This document shows positions 22,937 through 31,231 of a DNA stretch of 31,231 nucleotides, piece after piece. Within the stretch, counting starts at the first letter, position 1. Every line of letters starts with the position of its first letter. Location: contig CAZCJL010000076.1 of assembly GCA_964498785.1 (NCBI GenBank), positions 1 to 31,231 on the forward strand, given 5' to 3'. A program made the translations under genes and the position numbers. The DNA is from Mariaggregatimicrobium sp964498785. Its GTDB lineage: Bacteria > Zhuqueibacterota > Zhuqueibacteria > Thermofontimicrobiales > Thiofontviventaceae. Under the pieces are notes generated by a model. It searched no databases and was not told the DNA's origin. It worked only from the letters and a program-made list of their open reading frames with translations.

Positions 22937-24334
22937 ATGCGAAACAATAGCCTGAAAAGACTTTTAATTATTTCATATATTTTTCTTTTACCTGCAATTA
23001 TGTTTTCCCAGGAAAAAATTAAATTGAATTTAGAACAAAGTATTGATATGGCGCTGGAAAAGAATCCGGGTATTCGTATTGCTGAGAAAGAAGTTGCTAA
23101 AGCCCGGGCTGGCGTATGGGAAGCGTATTCCACCATTTTACCGAGGCTTGACGCTTCTGCCAGTTTGCAACATGCATGGCAGATCCAGGAAAATACAATA
23201 CCGAATTTCCTGAAGCCGATGTTAGGTCCTCTGGCCGACATGATACCAGAGCTTCAGGATATGCCGGATTATGTGAGAATGTCCTTTGGACTTGAAAATA
23301 CAATTCTCTACGGCGCCACCGTGAGTCAACCCTTATTTCTTGGTGGCGCGGGTTATGCGGGCATAAAGATGGCGACTGCCGCCAAAAATGCGTCTGCATT
23401 AAATTTAGAAGAACAACGTCAGTCACTTATTTTTCGCACCGCGAATGCATTCCTGATGACATTACTGGCGCAGGAAGTTGTTAATGTGCAACAAGAAGCA
23501 CTAGAGCAAGCGGATGCCAATCTGAAGGTCGTTACCAAAAGGTATGATGCTGGTATGGCCACGGGTTTCGATAAAATGCGCGCCGAGGTGGATGTTGCAA
23601 ACCTTAAACCCAAAGTAACTTCTGCTCAAAATGATTTTGATGCGGCACTAACGCAGTTGAAAACAGTATTGGGCTTGAATATGAATGCTGAGCTTGAAAT
23701 TGAAGGCAAATTTAATTTTGTTGAAGACGAGTTTGGTCGTCAATCGCTGGAGCAGGTAAAAACGATTGCCTGGGAAAACAGGCCAGCGTTGCGAGCCATT
23801 GATTATCAGAAAAATATTTCTCGAGGTGGCATCACACTGGCGAGAAGCGAGTTTTTGCCAAAACTTTTTTTCCAGACAGATTATTCATTCATGGCAATGC
23901 AAAATGATTTGAATATAAGCCAGGACGATTTTAGCAAGGGATTTACCTCTGCCATTAGTTTGCAAATACCCTTGTTCCATGGATTTGCCTCGACGAAAAA
24001 ATATCAAAAAGCGCAATTGGATCATAAAATTATGTTAGATACGGAAAAACAAATTTATGATGGTATTGCCGCAGAAGTGGAGATCGGATATAATAATTTT
24101 CAGGTGGCACAGCAAAATTACTATTCAGCACTGGAAACTGTGCAACTGGCCGAGGAAGCATTGCGCCTGGCAAATTTGATGTACGAAGAAGGCGCAAATA
24201 CCCAATTAGATGTGTTATCTTCGCGGCTCTCTCTGACTCAGGCGAAATTAAATTATCTCAGTTCACTTTTTGACTATCAATTATCACGATATAATTTAAG
24301 AAAAGTAACTGGTAAATTAAAAGGAATCTTATAA
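22937..24334 (+). CDS. TolC-family outer-membrane efflux protein
   Basis: A 465-residue outer-membrane factor that forms the exit duct of a tripartite pump. A signal peptide precedes Q25 or so. The mature protein has the two internally repeated, alanine- and leucine-rich coiled-coil halves of TolC: LEQSIDMALEKNPGIRIAEKEV at the start of repeat one, and the second around EQVKTIAWENRPALRAIDYQ. It closes with LSLTQAKLNYLSSLFDYQL, a characteristic end motif. GGAGG at 22927-22931 identifies the ATG at 22937; a GTG at 22925 lies before that site. Second gene of the regulator-TolC-MFP-RND operon. Confidence 0.94.
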   Translation: MRNNSLKRLLIISYIFLLPAIMFSQEKIKLNLEQSIDMALEKNPGIRIAEKEVAKARAGVWEAYSTILPRLDASASLQHAWQIQENTIPNFLKPMLGPLADMIPELQDMPDYVRMSFGLENTILYGATVSQPLFLGGAGYAGIKMATAAKNASALNLEEQRQSLIFRTANAFLMTLLAQEVVNVQQEALEQADANLKVVTKRYDAGMATGFDKMRAEVDVANLKPKVTSAQNDFDAALTQLKTVLGLNMNAELEIEGKFNFVEDEFGRQSLEQVKTIAWENRPALRAIDYQKNISRGGITLARSEFLPKLFFQTDYSFMAMQNDLNISQDDFSKGFTSAISLQIPLFHGFASTKKYQKAQLDHKIMLDTEKQIYDGIAAEVEIGYNNFQVAQQNYYSALETVQLAEEALRLANLMYEEGANTQLDVLSSRLSLTQAKLNYLSSLFDYQLSRYNLRKVTGKLKGIL

Positions 24335-24358
24335 ATATCAATATGTAAGGAGTAATCA

Positions 24359-25480
24359 ATGAAACAAGCAATCATTCTTTTATTAGTGGTCACATTATTC
24401 GGACTTTCATCTATGAATTGTTCCGGCCCGGATACGAATGCCGAGGAAGAGGTTGCTAAAATCCCGGTTGAAATTACGAAAGTTAAAACAGGCGTCGTTG
24501 AAAAGGAATTAAAATATACAGGTGATATAAAAGCAGAACAGGAAGTAAAGGTTTTTTCCAAGATTCCGGATCGAATTTTAGGTTTTGAAAAAGATGAAGG
24601 CGATTATGTTGAAAAAGGTCATGTAATTGCTCGCATCGAAGCCACCAAAATCAAACAGGCTGTTGTACAGGCAGAAGCTGCATTAGTGAGCGCAAAGGCA
24701 CAATTAGCAAATCTCAAATCTGAATATCAACGTGCGGACCGTCTTAGAAAAGAAGATGTGATGAGCGAGCAACAGTATGAAACAATTAAAACACAATATG
24801 AGGCAACTCAGGCAGTTGTTGAACAGGCCGGCGCCTCGTTAATCCAGGCGAAAAGTCAACTGGATGACGCCACAATTACCGCGCCAATTTCAGGCGTCAT
24901 TGGTGTTCGCAATTATGAGCAAGGGGACATGGCTTCAGGACCTCTGCCATTGGTGACTATCGTTCAGATGAAACGGGTAAAAGTCGAAATAAATGCACCT
25001 GAACAGGATTTAGGAGATATTAAAGTAGATTTATGTGCGAATATTAAAGTGACGAGTTATCCGGATGAAACCTTCATCGGGAGGATTGATAAAATTCGAC
25101 CTGTTCTTGATCCGATTACCCGAATGGGAAAAATCGAAATTTTGGTTGATAATGAAGACCGCCGTTTAAAACCAGGCATGTTTGCCGAAGTCACAATTTG
25201 CATTAATACGCTACAGGATGTAATTGTAGTACCTAAATATGCGGTTATGGAAAATACTGCCTTGAGACGGATTGATGGTCAGGATGTGGCAATCACAAAG
25301 TCACATGTGTTTGTTGTGGAAAATGAGACGGCGTTTTTACGTGAAATAGATGTAAGCTATTCAAATGGAGCGGTTTCTGTTGTTTCTAATGGTCTGAACG
25401 TAAACGAAAATATTGTGGTTATTGGTCAACAGAGTTTAAAAGATAGCGCCACGGTAAAAATAATTGAATCTCAGAATTAG
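24359..25480 (+). CDS. RND efflux periplasmic adaptor (membrane fusion protein)
   Basis: A 373-residue adaptor that links the RND pump to TolC. The N-terminus is a hydrophobic signal ending in SSMNC with C21 as probable lipid anchor; asparagine before the cysteine is not classical. The order is the lipoyl-like half motif (IKAEQEVKVFSKIPDRIL), a coiled-coil hairpin at about 100-165 (AALVSAKAQLANLKSEYQ and its return), the second lipoyl half (ATITAPISGVIGVRNYEQGD), then beta-barrel and membrane-proximal domains (LKPGMFAEVTI, VVPKYAVM). AAGGAG is 7 nt before the ATG. It sits 24 nt after the TolC gene and 42 nt before the pump. Confidence 0.94.
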   Translation: MKQAIILLLVVTLFGLSSMNCSGPDTNAEEEVAKIPVEITKVKTGVVEKELKYTGDIKAEQEVKVFSKIPDRILGFEKDEGDYVEKGHVIARIEATKIKQAVVQAEAALVSAKAQLANLKSEYQRADRLRKEDVMSEQQYETIKTQYEATQAVVEQAGASLIQAKSQLDDATITAPISGVIGVRNYEQGDMASGPLPLVTIVQMKRVKVEINAPEQDLGDIKVDLCANIKVTSYPDETFIGRIDKIRPVLDPITRMGKIEILVDNEDRRLKPGMFAEVTICINTLQDVIVVPKYAVMENTALRRIDGQDVAITKSHVFVVENETAFLREIDVSYSNGAVSVVSNGLNVNENIVVIGQQSLKDSATVKIIESQN

Positions 25481-25522
25481 ATTTTCTATCTGAATTGTAA
25501 AATATCTGGAGGCTTGGCAGTA

Positions 25523-28500
25523 ATGAAATTTTCATCATTAGCAATTAGACGTGGAATTACGTTTTTTATGATATATTTAATCCTGGTAGGATTTGGTATT
25601 TTCTCTCTTGCAAGGCTTAAACTGGATTTATTCCCGGATATCACTTTTCCGGTAATTGCAGTTATTACGCAATATTCAGGTGTGGGCCCTTTTGACATCG
25701 AAAATACCGTTACGCGTCCTATTGAAGAAACAGTGGCATCCGTTGAAAACGCAAAAAAAGTCAGCTCAACGTCCAGTCAGGGATTATCTCTGGTTATTCT
25801 TGAATTTGACTGGGGGACTGATATGGATCAGGCAGAGATTGATGCCAGGAAAAATATTGACTTGATAAGAGATTATCTTCCTGCTGATGTCAGTCAGCCG
25901 GTTGTGTTTGCTTTTGATCCGTCAATGCAGCCGATTATGTTCATCGGGGTTAATTCTGAGCAATACGGACAGGCAGAATTAAGACGAATTTCGGAGCACG
26001 ATATCGAGCCGAGACTGGAAAGAATCCCTGGCGTTGCAAATGCATTTACCGCCGGAGGCCTGGAACGTGAAATAAAAGTAATGGTTGATCCATATCGTTT
26101 ACAGGCGCATCAATTTTCAATTGATAATGTTGTAGACGCATTACGAATGAATAATATGCAAATACCTGCCGGATGGGTGGATAACAATCAAATGGAGTTC
26201 ACGGTTCAAACGATTGGTGAATATTCTGATTTGGATGAAATACGGAATACGGTGATTGCGAATATAGGCGATATACCCGTTCGCATCAAAGATGTGGCAA
26301 CGATTGTCGATGGTTTTAAAGAACAGCGTCAGCGTGAATATAATAACGGGAAACCAACAGTTTTGTTATTTGTTAATAAACAATCAGACGCGAACACTGT
26401 GAATGTGTGTAATGCGGTGAATGGACGACTGGACAATATCATAGATGAAATACCAAAAGGTGTTGAGTTAGTTACTATCTGGGATCAGTCGCAGTTCATT
26501 AACAGATCAATATCTAACCTCGGTAATACGGCAATTCAAGCTATTTTATTAGCTTTTCTGGTGTTACTGTTTTTCTTATTGAATTTTCGAAGCTCCCTGA
26601 TTGTGGCGGTTTCCATTCCAACATCGTTGGTTGTCACTTTTGCCGTGATGGATCAGGCCGGACTATCGCTGAATATTATCTCAATGGCCGGATTGGCTCT
26701 GGCAGTAGGAATGCTGGTGGATAACTCAATTGTTGTAATTGAGAATATTTTCAGACATCGAAAAATGGGTGATAATATTCGCGATGCAGCAGATAAAGGC
26801 GCCAGTGAAGTAGGCATGGCGATCACTGCTTCTACTTTAACAACGTTGGCTGTGTTTGTGCCGGTGCTGTTTGTTCCCGGAATCGCTGGCGAGCTATTCA
26901 ATGACATGGTGGTTACGATCTGTTTTTCGTTGTTAGCATCGCTCATTATTGCGCTAACTCTGGTTCCGCTGTTGGCATCACGGTTTCTGGTGATTCGCGA
27001 TGATGAATCAAATCGAAATACCATTATTAAACGAGTTAAAAATTCAATTACACGTGGATTGGATGCATTTGCAGCCCGTTATAGTCAGTTATTGGCATGG
27101 TCTATCGCCCATCGAAAAACAGTTATAATTAGCATTTTTATTTTATTTGTTATCTCTCTCTTTATTTTGGGAACACGCGGCGGTAACTTTTTCCCAAAAT
27201 CAGATCAGGGATATATGGAAATAACTGTGAAACGAGCACCTGGCACAAGTCTCGATCAAATGGAAAAAACCATGAAGCAATTAGCACAGTTAGTTAAGGA
27301 AGAAGTGCCGGAAGCTGATAATATCCGGATAGAATTTGGCCAGGGAGAAGGTATTGGCGCACTGTTTGGCGGCGGTGGATCTCACGAAGGGGTGCTTGGA
27401 ATTCGTCTGGTTCGCATGAGGGAACGTGATCGCCGACAAATGGAAATTGAAGAGGAATTAAGAGAGCGATTTAATGATTTCCCTGGTACTGAAATTACTT
27501 TTCAGGAAGGTGGGATCGGGAGTATGTTTGGCGAAGGAGATATTGTCGTTGAAATTTTTGGAAATGATCTTGTGGAATCGAAAAGTCTTGCTGAACAAAT
27601 TAAAACACTCCTCGAAAAAGTACCTGGCACTGCCGATGTGCGTATTTCATTGCGCGAGGCAAAACCAGAACTTCAAATCAAACTCGATCGAAAAAGAATT
27701 GCTGATTTAGGTTTAAATGCGGCCATGGTTTCGCAAACTGTCAGTTCGAATATTCTGGGGACAGTCGCGACGCAATATCGGGAATCCGGTGATGAATATG
27801 ACATCCGGGTGCAACTCAAAAAACAATACCGAACCAATAAACGTGATCTCGAAAATATAACCATTTCTTCTCCGACTGGCATAAAGGTTCCATTACGTGC
27901 AATTGCAAATGTTGTTACTACCAAAGCTCCAAACGAGATCACCAGAGAAGACCAGGAACGGGTTGTGAAAGTTTCTCTGATGGTATCTGGTCGTGATTTA
28001 CGGAGTGTTACAACAGATGTGCAGAAAGAAATCAAAAAAATAATACTTCCTCGTGATTTCAGACTGGAAATTTCAGGAATGGCTGAAGAACAACAGGAGT
28101 CATTTATGTACCTGGGCATTGCTATGCTCGTAGCGATACTGCTGACATACATGGTGATGGCTTCACAGTTTGAATCTTTGTTAGATCCGTTTATTATTAT
28201 GTTTACAATTCCGCTATCGATTATCGGCGTTGCTTTGGCTTTATTGATTACCGGAACTTCGATTACTGTCATGGCGCTGATCGGAATCATTATGCTTGTG
28301 GGAATTGTGGTCAATAATGGTATCGTGCTGGTGGATTATATGAATCAATTGCGCGAAAAAGGTAAAGACTTATTTGAGGCAGCACAGGAAGGCGGGGAAA
28401 CCCGAATGCGGCCGGTGTTAATGACTGCGTTGACAACCATTCTGGCAATGGTCCCGTTAGCCATAGGACTTGGCGAAAGTGGAGAAAACTGGGCGCCAAT

Positions 28501-28630
28501 GGCGCGTTCAGTGATCGGTGGTTTGTTTGTTGCAACCTTTTTAACACTTCTGTTAGTGCCAGTGCTATACATTATCTTTGAAAAAATCTCATTGAGAATA
28601 AAAGAAAAACGAGCAATTAAAAGTAGTTGA
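25523..28630 (+). CDS. RND-family (HAE1-type) efflux transporter
   Basis: A 1035-residue inner-membrane proton-driven pump of normal length. Twelve membrane segments are arranged as one near the N-terminus (FFMIYLILVGFGIFSLA), five in the middle, one at about 530-550, and five at the C-terminus, with two large periplasmic loops between. TM4 contains GMLVDNSIVVIENI with D400 as the proton-relay residue. Further family motifs are LFPDITFPVI, RPIEETVASVENAK, FFLLNFRSSLIVAVSIPTS and GESGENWAPMARSVIGGLF. The position GGHHH-type metal sites of CusA are absent. Cargo is unknown. The ATG at 25523 follows TGGAGG by 10 nt; the TTG at 25514 is too close to that site. It ends the efflux operon. Confidence 0.96.
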   Translation: MKFSSLAIRRGITFFMIYLILVGFGIFSLARLKLDLFPDITFPVIAVITQYSGVGPFDIENTVTRPIEETVASVENAKKVSSTSSQGLSLVILEFDWGTDMDQAEIDARKNIDLIRDYLPADVSQPVVFAFDPSMQPIMFIGVNSEQYGQAELRRISEHDIEPRLERIPGVANAFTAGGLEREIKVMVDPYRLQAHQFSIDNVVDALRMNNMQIPAGWVDNNQMEFTVQTIGEYSDLDEIRNTVIANIGDIPVRIKDVATIVDGFKEQRQREYNNGKPTVLLFVNKQSDANTVNVCNAVNGRLDNIIDEIPKGVELVTIWDQSQFINRSISNLGNTAIQAILLAFLVLLFFLLNFRSSLIVAVSIPTSLVVTFAVMDQAGLSLNIISMAGLALAVGMLVDNSIVVIENIFRHRKMGDNIRDAADKGASEVGMAITASTLTTLAVFVPVLFVPGIAGELFNDMVVTICFSLLASLIIALTLVPLLASRFLVIRDDESNRNTIIKRVKNSITRGLDAFAARYSQLLAWSIAHRKTVIISIFILFVISLFILGTRGGNFFPKSDQGYMEITVKRAPGTSLDQMEKTMKQLAQLVKEEVPEADNIRIEFGQGEGIGALFGGGGSHEGVLGIRLVRMRERDRRQMEIEEELRERFNDFPGTEITFQEGGIGSMFGEGDIVVEIFGNDLVESKSLAEQIKTLLEKVPGTADVRISLREAKPELQIKLDRKRIADLGLNAAMVSQTVSSNILGTVATQYRESGDEYDIRVQLKKQYRTNKRDLENITISSPTGIKVPLRAIANVVTTKAPNEITREDQERVVKVSLMVSGRDLRSVTTDVQKEIKKIILPRDFRLEISGMAEEQQESFMYLGIAMLVAILLTYMVMASQFESLLDPFIIMFTIPLSIIGVALALLITGTSITVMALIGIIMLVGIVVNNGIVLVDYMNQLREKGKDLFEAAQEGGETRMRPVLMTALTTILAMVPLAIGLGESGENWAPMARSVIGGLFVATFLTLLLVPVLYIIFEKISLRIKEKRAIKSS

Positions 28631-28660
28631 TGTTTGTTATTCTGAATGATTACATAGTTA

Positions 28661-28703
28661 AAAGTGTGGTAATGGCTCTCCTTGCCAGTATCACACTTTT
28701 TTT
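28661..28703 (+). terminator. Intrinsic terminator of the efflux operon
   Basis: AAAGTGTG at 28661-28668 pairs with CACACTTT at 28692-28699. The stem continues inward through TA pairs to TGGC/GCCA around a 7-nt loop, TCTCCTT, with one mismatch and one G-T pair. Seven or so T follow. It lies 30 nt after the RND gene. Confidence 0.88.
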
Positions 28704-28814
28704 GTCCTTATAAGGCATTGCTGTACAGTTAAGGGAATAAAATTATACTTTTCAAAGTGTAGACATACATTACAGAGGATATTATAAATTTTTTTTTGCG
28801 CTTTTCAGTATAGA

Positions 28815-28953
28815 CTCCGCAGGGCTTGTCCCCGTTGCAATCATGATTGTCGCGACGAAACCTGATAAGAATGCAGGCCAAAATCAGCGCGAACGCTTGT
28901 AATTCAGATAGCGGGCTTTTTAATCAAAAACCACAGCGACGAGCCCTGTGGAG
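28815..28953. repeat. 139-nt element bounded by imperfect inverted repeats
   Basis: CTCCGCAGGGCTTGTC at 28815-28830 faces GACGAGCCCTGTGGAG at 28938-28953. They are inverted copies matching at 14 of 16 bases. The right arm is itself a hairpin, CCACAG at 28931-28936 with CTGTGG at 28946-28951. Inside lie the perfect 12-nt palindrome CAATCATGATTG and a small CCTG/CAGG hairpin. The stretch is noticeably richer in GC than the sequence on either side. It may be a miniature transposable element, a REP-like repeat or a structured RNA; no transposase is nearby. Confidence 0.55.
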
Positions 28954-29220
28954 GCGAAAAAAGATTTTAAAATGTATTTTGCCTGAATAATCACAAAATG
29001 TGCAGGGTATTATTTGGGGTAATTGACGCCTTAGCTTGACAGTAATAGCTTCCAGGATCAAATCAACTCATCCAATTTATCCATCAACAGTAATCAATTT
29101 ATTATCAAGAATTTAATATTTGTGTCGATAATAGAAATTAGTTTAACCGACTGCAATAAATAATATATCACGTAACAATGTGTGTTGATTTAACTATTTC
29201 TAATTTTGATTAATGTTGCT

Positions 29221-30750
29221 ATGAATATTGAATATAATTCCTATTTGAATCGGCTATTACAAGAATTTACAAGTACTTGCAAATTCTCACTAACGTTATT
29301 TGATAAAAAGAAAAAAATCATATTTTCAATAGGTAATTCAATAAAATATGAACATACCTATCCTATTTATTTGAATGGCGACGAAGTTGCTTATTTAGCC
29401 GCACCAACTGATAATAAAAATGAAAAGATGATACAGTTAATAAAAAACTGGATAGAAGAATCGATCAACAACGATTTTACAAAGAAAAATTTGGCTCAGG
29501 AAATCGCTGGATTATGGCAGGAATTGAATTTTTTTTATGGGTTTATGAATGAAATTTCACCGGAATATGATATAAGAAAAATATGTACAATAGTTATTAA
29601 CAAAGTTGTTAAAATTAAACATTTTAACAGAGCGCACATGTTATTTTTTAATGAAGACAATGAAATCGATTCAGTCACATCCGGAGAAGTTCCGACAGGA
29701 AAACATATTCAAGAAATCGAAAAATGGGTGTTTCGCACTCAAAATCCGCTTTTTTTGAATGAACCAGATTATGTGCCCGATAATTTAAAGCATCAACTTT
29801 CTAATTTGCTCGAACCGTTGCGATCCGAATTGCCGTTAGCTGTTGTGCCGCTAACGACAACAGACGAGGTGCATGGAATTTTAACTGTCTGGAATATTCA
29901 TCAAAGTAAAATGTTTCGCACAGAAGATATTAAATTACTTACAGCTATCGGATTGCAAATCGGAATGATTATTAAGAATTTTCTGATGGTTCATCAGTTA
30001 CGATCTATGGAGGGTTTGACAAAAGAACTGGAATTAGCAGCCCAAATCCAGCGAAACCTGATACCTGACAAATTGCCCCCTGTTCCCGGAATTGAACTGG
30101 ATGCGCGATGTATTCCTGCCAATGATATCGGCGGTGATTATTATGACGTCATCGAACATGAAAATAGCACGACATTTATTATTGCTGATGTTTCGGGACA
30201 TGGTATCGCCTCAGCGCTTTTTATGACTTCGGTACGAAGCGCCTTGCGCACCATTTTGGCCGACGACTTACCATTAACAAAAGTCGCTAAACAATTAAAT
30301 CAAATTGTAAATGCAGACGCCGGCACCAGCGGGATGTTTGTCACCATTTTTTTGCTTCGGTATTTTCATCAAACGAACATTATTACGTATGTAAATTGTG
30401 GGCAAACTCCACCGATTTATTTTAGAAGAAACGATTCCTCCATTATCAAATTTGAAACCGGTGGCGCGCCCATCGGTTTCATTGATTATGTAGAATATTC
30501 CCAGGGAATCCAAAAATTAAGAACAGGAGATTTGTTAATTCTCCATACAGATGGTTTTATCGAATCTACAAATTCCAATAACGAACGGTTTGAGGAAGAA
30601 CGTTTTACTCAAACCGTTCGTTCGCATTGTGAACTTCCCCCTGATTATCTGATCGATACAATTTTTCAATCTGTGTACAAATTTATGGGAAATTCAAACC
30701 ACCACGATGATATGACCATTCTTGTCTTAAAAAAAAGACAGGATAACTGA
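29221..30750 (+). CDS. GAF-domain serine phosphatase of the PP2C/SpoIIE (RsbU-like) type
   Basis: A 509-residue cytosolic protein. Residues about 1-80 are unassigned, a GAF-like sensor domain covers about 85-250, a short coiled linker (ELELAAQIQRNLIP) follows, and then the SpoIIE-type PP2C phosphatase domain. Metal-binding motifs are all present: GGDYYD at 304-309, ADVSGHG at 322-328, and the aspartates D496-D497 in HHDDMT. RsbU-type phosphatases dephosphorylate anti-sigma-factor antagonists in partner-switching pathways. No antagonist or anti-sigma kinase gene is visible here. I chose the ATG at 29221; a TTG at 29206 would add five residues, and neither has a Shine-Dalgarno site. A receiver gene follows after 11 nt. 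Confidence 0.92.
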   Translation: MNIEYNSYLNRLLQEFTSTCKFSLTLFDKKKKIIFSIGNSIKYEHTYPIYLNGDEVAYLAAPTDNKNEKMIQLIKNWIEESINNDFTKKNLAQEIAGLWQELNFFYGFMNEISPEYDIRKICTIVINKVVKIKHFNRAHMLFFNEDNEIDSVTSGEVPTGKHIQEIEKWVFRTQNPLFLNEPDYVPDNLKHQLSNLLEPLRSELPLAVVPLTTTDEVHGILTVWNIHQSKMFRTEDIKLLTAIGLQIGMIIKNFLMVHQLRSMEGLTKELELAAQIQRNLIPDKLPPVPGIELDARCIPANDIGGDYYDVIEHENSTTFIIADVSGHGIASALFMTSVRSALRTILADDLPLTKVAKQLNQIVNADAGTSGMFVTIFLLRYFHQTNIITYVNCGQTPPIYFRRNDSSIIKFETGGAPIGFIDYVEYSQGIQKLRTGDLLILHTDGFIESTNSNNERFEEERFTQTVRSHCELPPDYLIDTIFQSVYKFMGNSNHHDDMTILVLKKRQDN

Positions 30751-30761
30751 GCGAGGGTAAA

Positions 30762-31145
30762 ATGGATTTATTGAACAACTACATCGCGGTAATTGATGAT
30801 GAACCCAGCTTTCGCGAAACGATTCGATATATACTTGAATCAGAAGGATTTTATGTTGTTGTTGCATGTAATGGTAAATGCGGTATGGAACTGATTCAAA
30901 ATAAAAAACCCAAAATTGTACTACTCGATTTAATATTGCCTGATATTAGTGGGTTTCAGGTTTGTCAAGCCATTAAAAATGATCCTGAATTGTCAGGGAT
31001 TCATGTAATCATGCTGACTGCCCGGGGGCAGGAAAAGGATCATCAAAAGGCGATGGAATTGGGCGCTGACGCATATTTTACCAAGCCTCCTGATGCAGAT
31101 GAATTAATTAACATCATTCTAAAATATTTCTTGACACCAAGTTAA
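30762..31145 (+). CDS. Stand-alone response-regulator receiver (CheY-like)
   Basis: A 127-residue single receiver domain with all hallmark residues: the acidic pair D12-D13 in VIDDE, phospho-acceptor D56 in LLDLILPDISG, T86 in MLTARG, and K108 in FTKPPD. No output domain is attached, so it signals by protein contact. GAGGG lies upstream of the ATG. Its gene is 11 nt behind the SpoIIE phosphatase, so the two are probably cotranscribed and may act in one pathway. The cognate histidine kinase is not in the window; it may lie beyond the right edge, which ends 86 nt later. Confidence 0.94.
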   Translation: MDLLNNYIAVIDDEPSFRETIRYILESEGFYVVVACNGKCGMELIQNKKPKIVLLDLILPDISGFQVCQAIKNDPELSGIHVIMLTARGQEKDHQKAMELGADAYFTKPPDADELINIILKYFLTPS

Positions 31146-31231
31146 AATATTTGTATGTTAGTAATTCAAAATTTATGTATCCACTCAATAATTGATGGTG
31201 TGCATCAAAGCTTTCGGATTCTCTTTAAATT

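Larger units (their letters stand above)
28631..29220. other. Gene-free gap after the efflux operon
   Basis: About 590 nt with no credible reading frame. It holds the efflux terminator at its left end and the inverted-repeat element at 28815-28953. From 28954 to 29220 it is AT-rich, and I see no further structure, no clear promoter box and no Shine-Dalgarno site before the phosphatase gene. Confidence 0.6.

Overview
The window is an AT-rich bacterial chromosome segment with a Gram-negative envelope. It encodes outer-membrane factor/RND efflux, CsgG-type pore proteins, lipoproteins, and a secreted protease with a type IX-style C-terminal sorting domain. Clear Shine-Dalgarno sites precede many genes, and several starts are TTG or GTG. 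This combination suggests a lineage around Bacteroidota/FCB relatives such as Calditrichota, KSB1 or Ignavibacteria. That is an inference from gene content, with no marker-gene proof in the window. Nothing indicates a phage, plasmid or intact insertion sequence.

Layout. 137-3022: mutL and miaA, then a tRNA-Gly(CCC). 3201-8699: five consecutive envelope genes on the + strand (LPP20-like protein, TPR/SLH lipoprotein, FlgT-like protein, two CsgG-family paralogues) with hairpins between some of them. 8720-13716: a tight run of a PDZ/radical-SAM DUF512 protein, the GTPase Der, a secreted zinc metalloprotease of MXAN_6640 type, and a site-2-protease family membrane protein. 13717-14345: a gene-free stretch with nested inverted repeats. 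14346-19462 (- strand): an acyl/aryl-AMP ligase, an NH3-dependent NAD synthase homologue, and a membrane protein with an embedded spermidine-synthase-like domain. 19777-21195 (+, divergent): a nucleotide-sugar dehydrogenase homologue that has lost its catalytic cysteine. 21416-22204: a secreted DUF3108 protein. 22282-28703: a TetR-controlled TolC/MFP/RND efflux operon ending in a strong terminator. 28815-28953: a structured inverted-repeat element in a 570-nt gap. 29221-31145: a GAF-SpoIIE phosphatase and a CheY-like receiver.

The most promising candidate for an undescribed system is the envelope cluster at 3201-8699. It shares domains with the flagellar protein FlgT and the curli pore CsgG, yet the window holds no curli subunits or flagellar genes. 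The second is the 14346-21195 block, where two enzyme-like proteins carry substitutions at catalytic positions beside an adenylating ligase and a NadE homologue.
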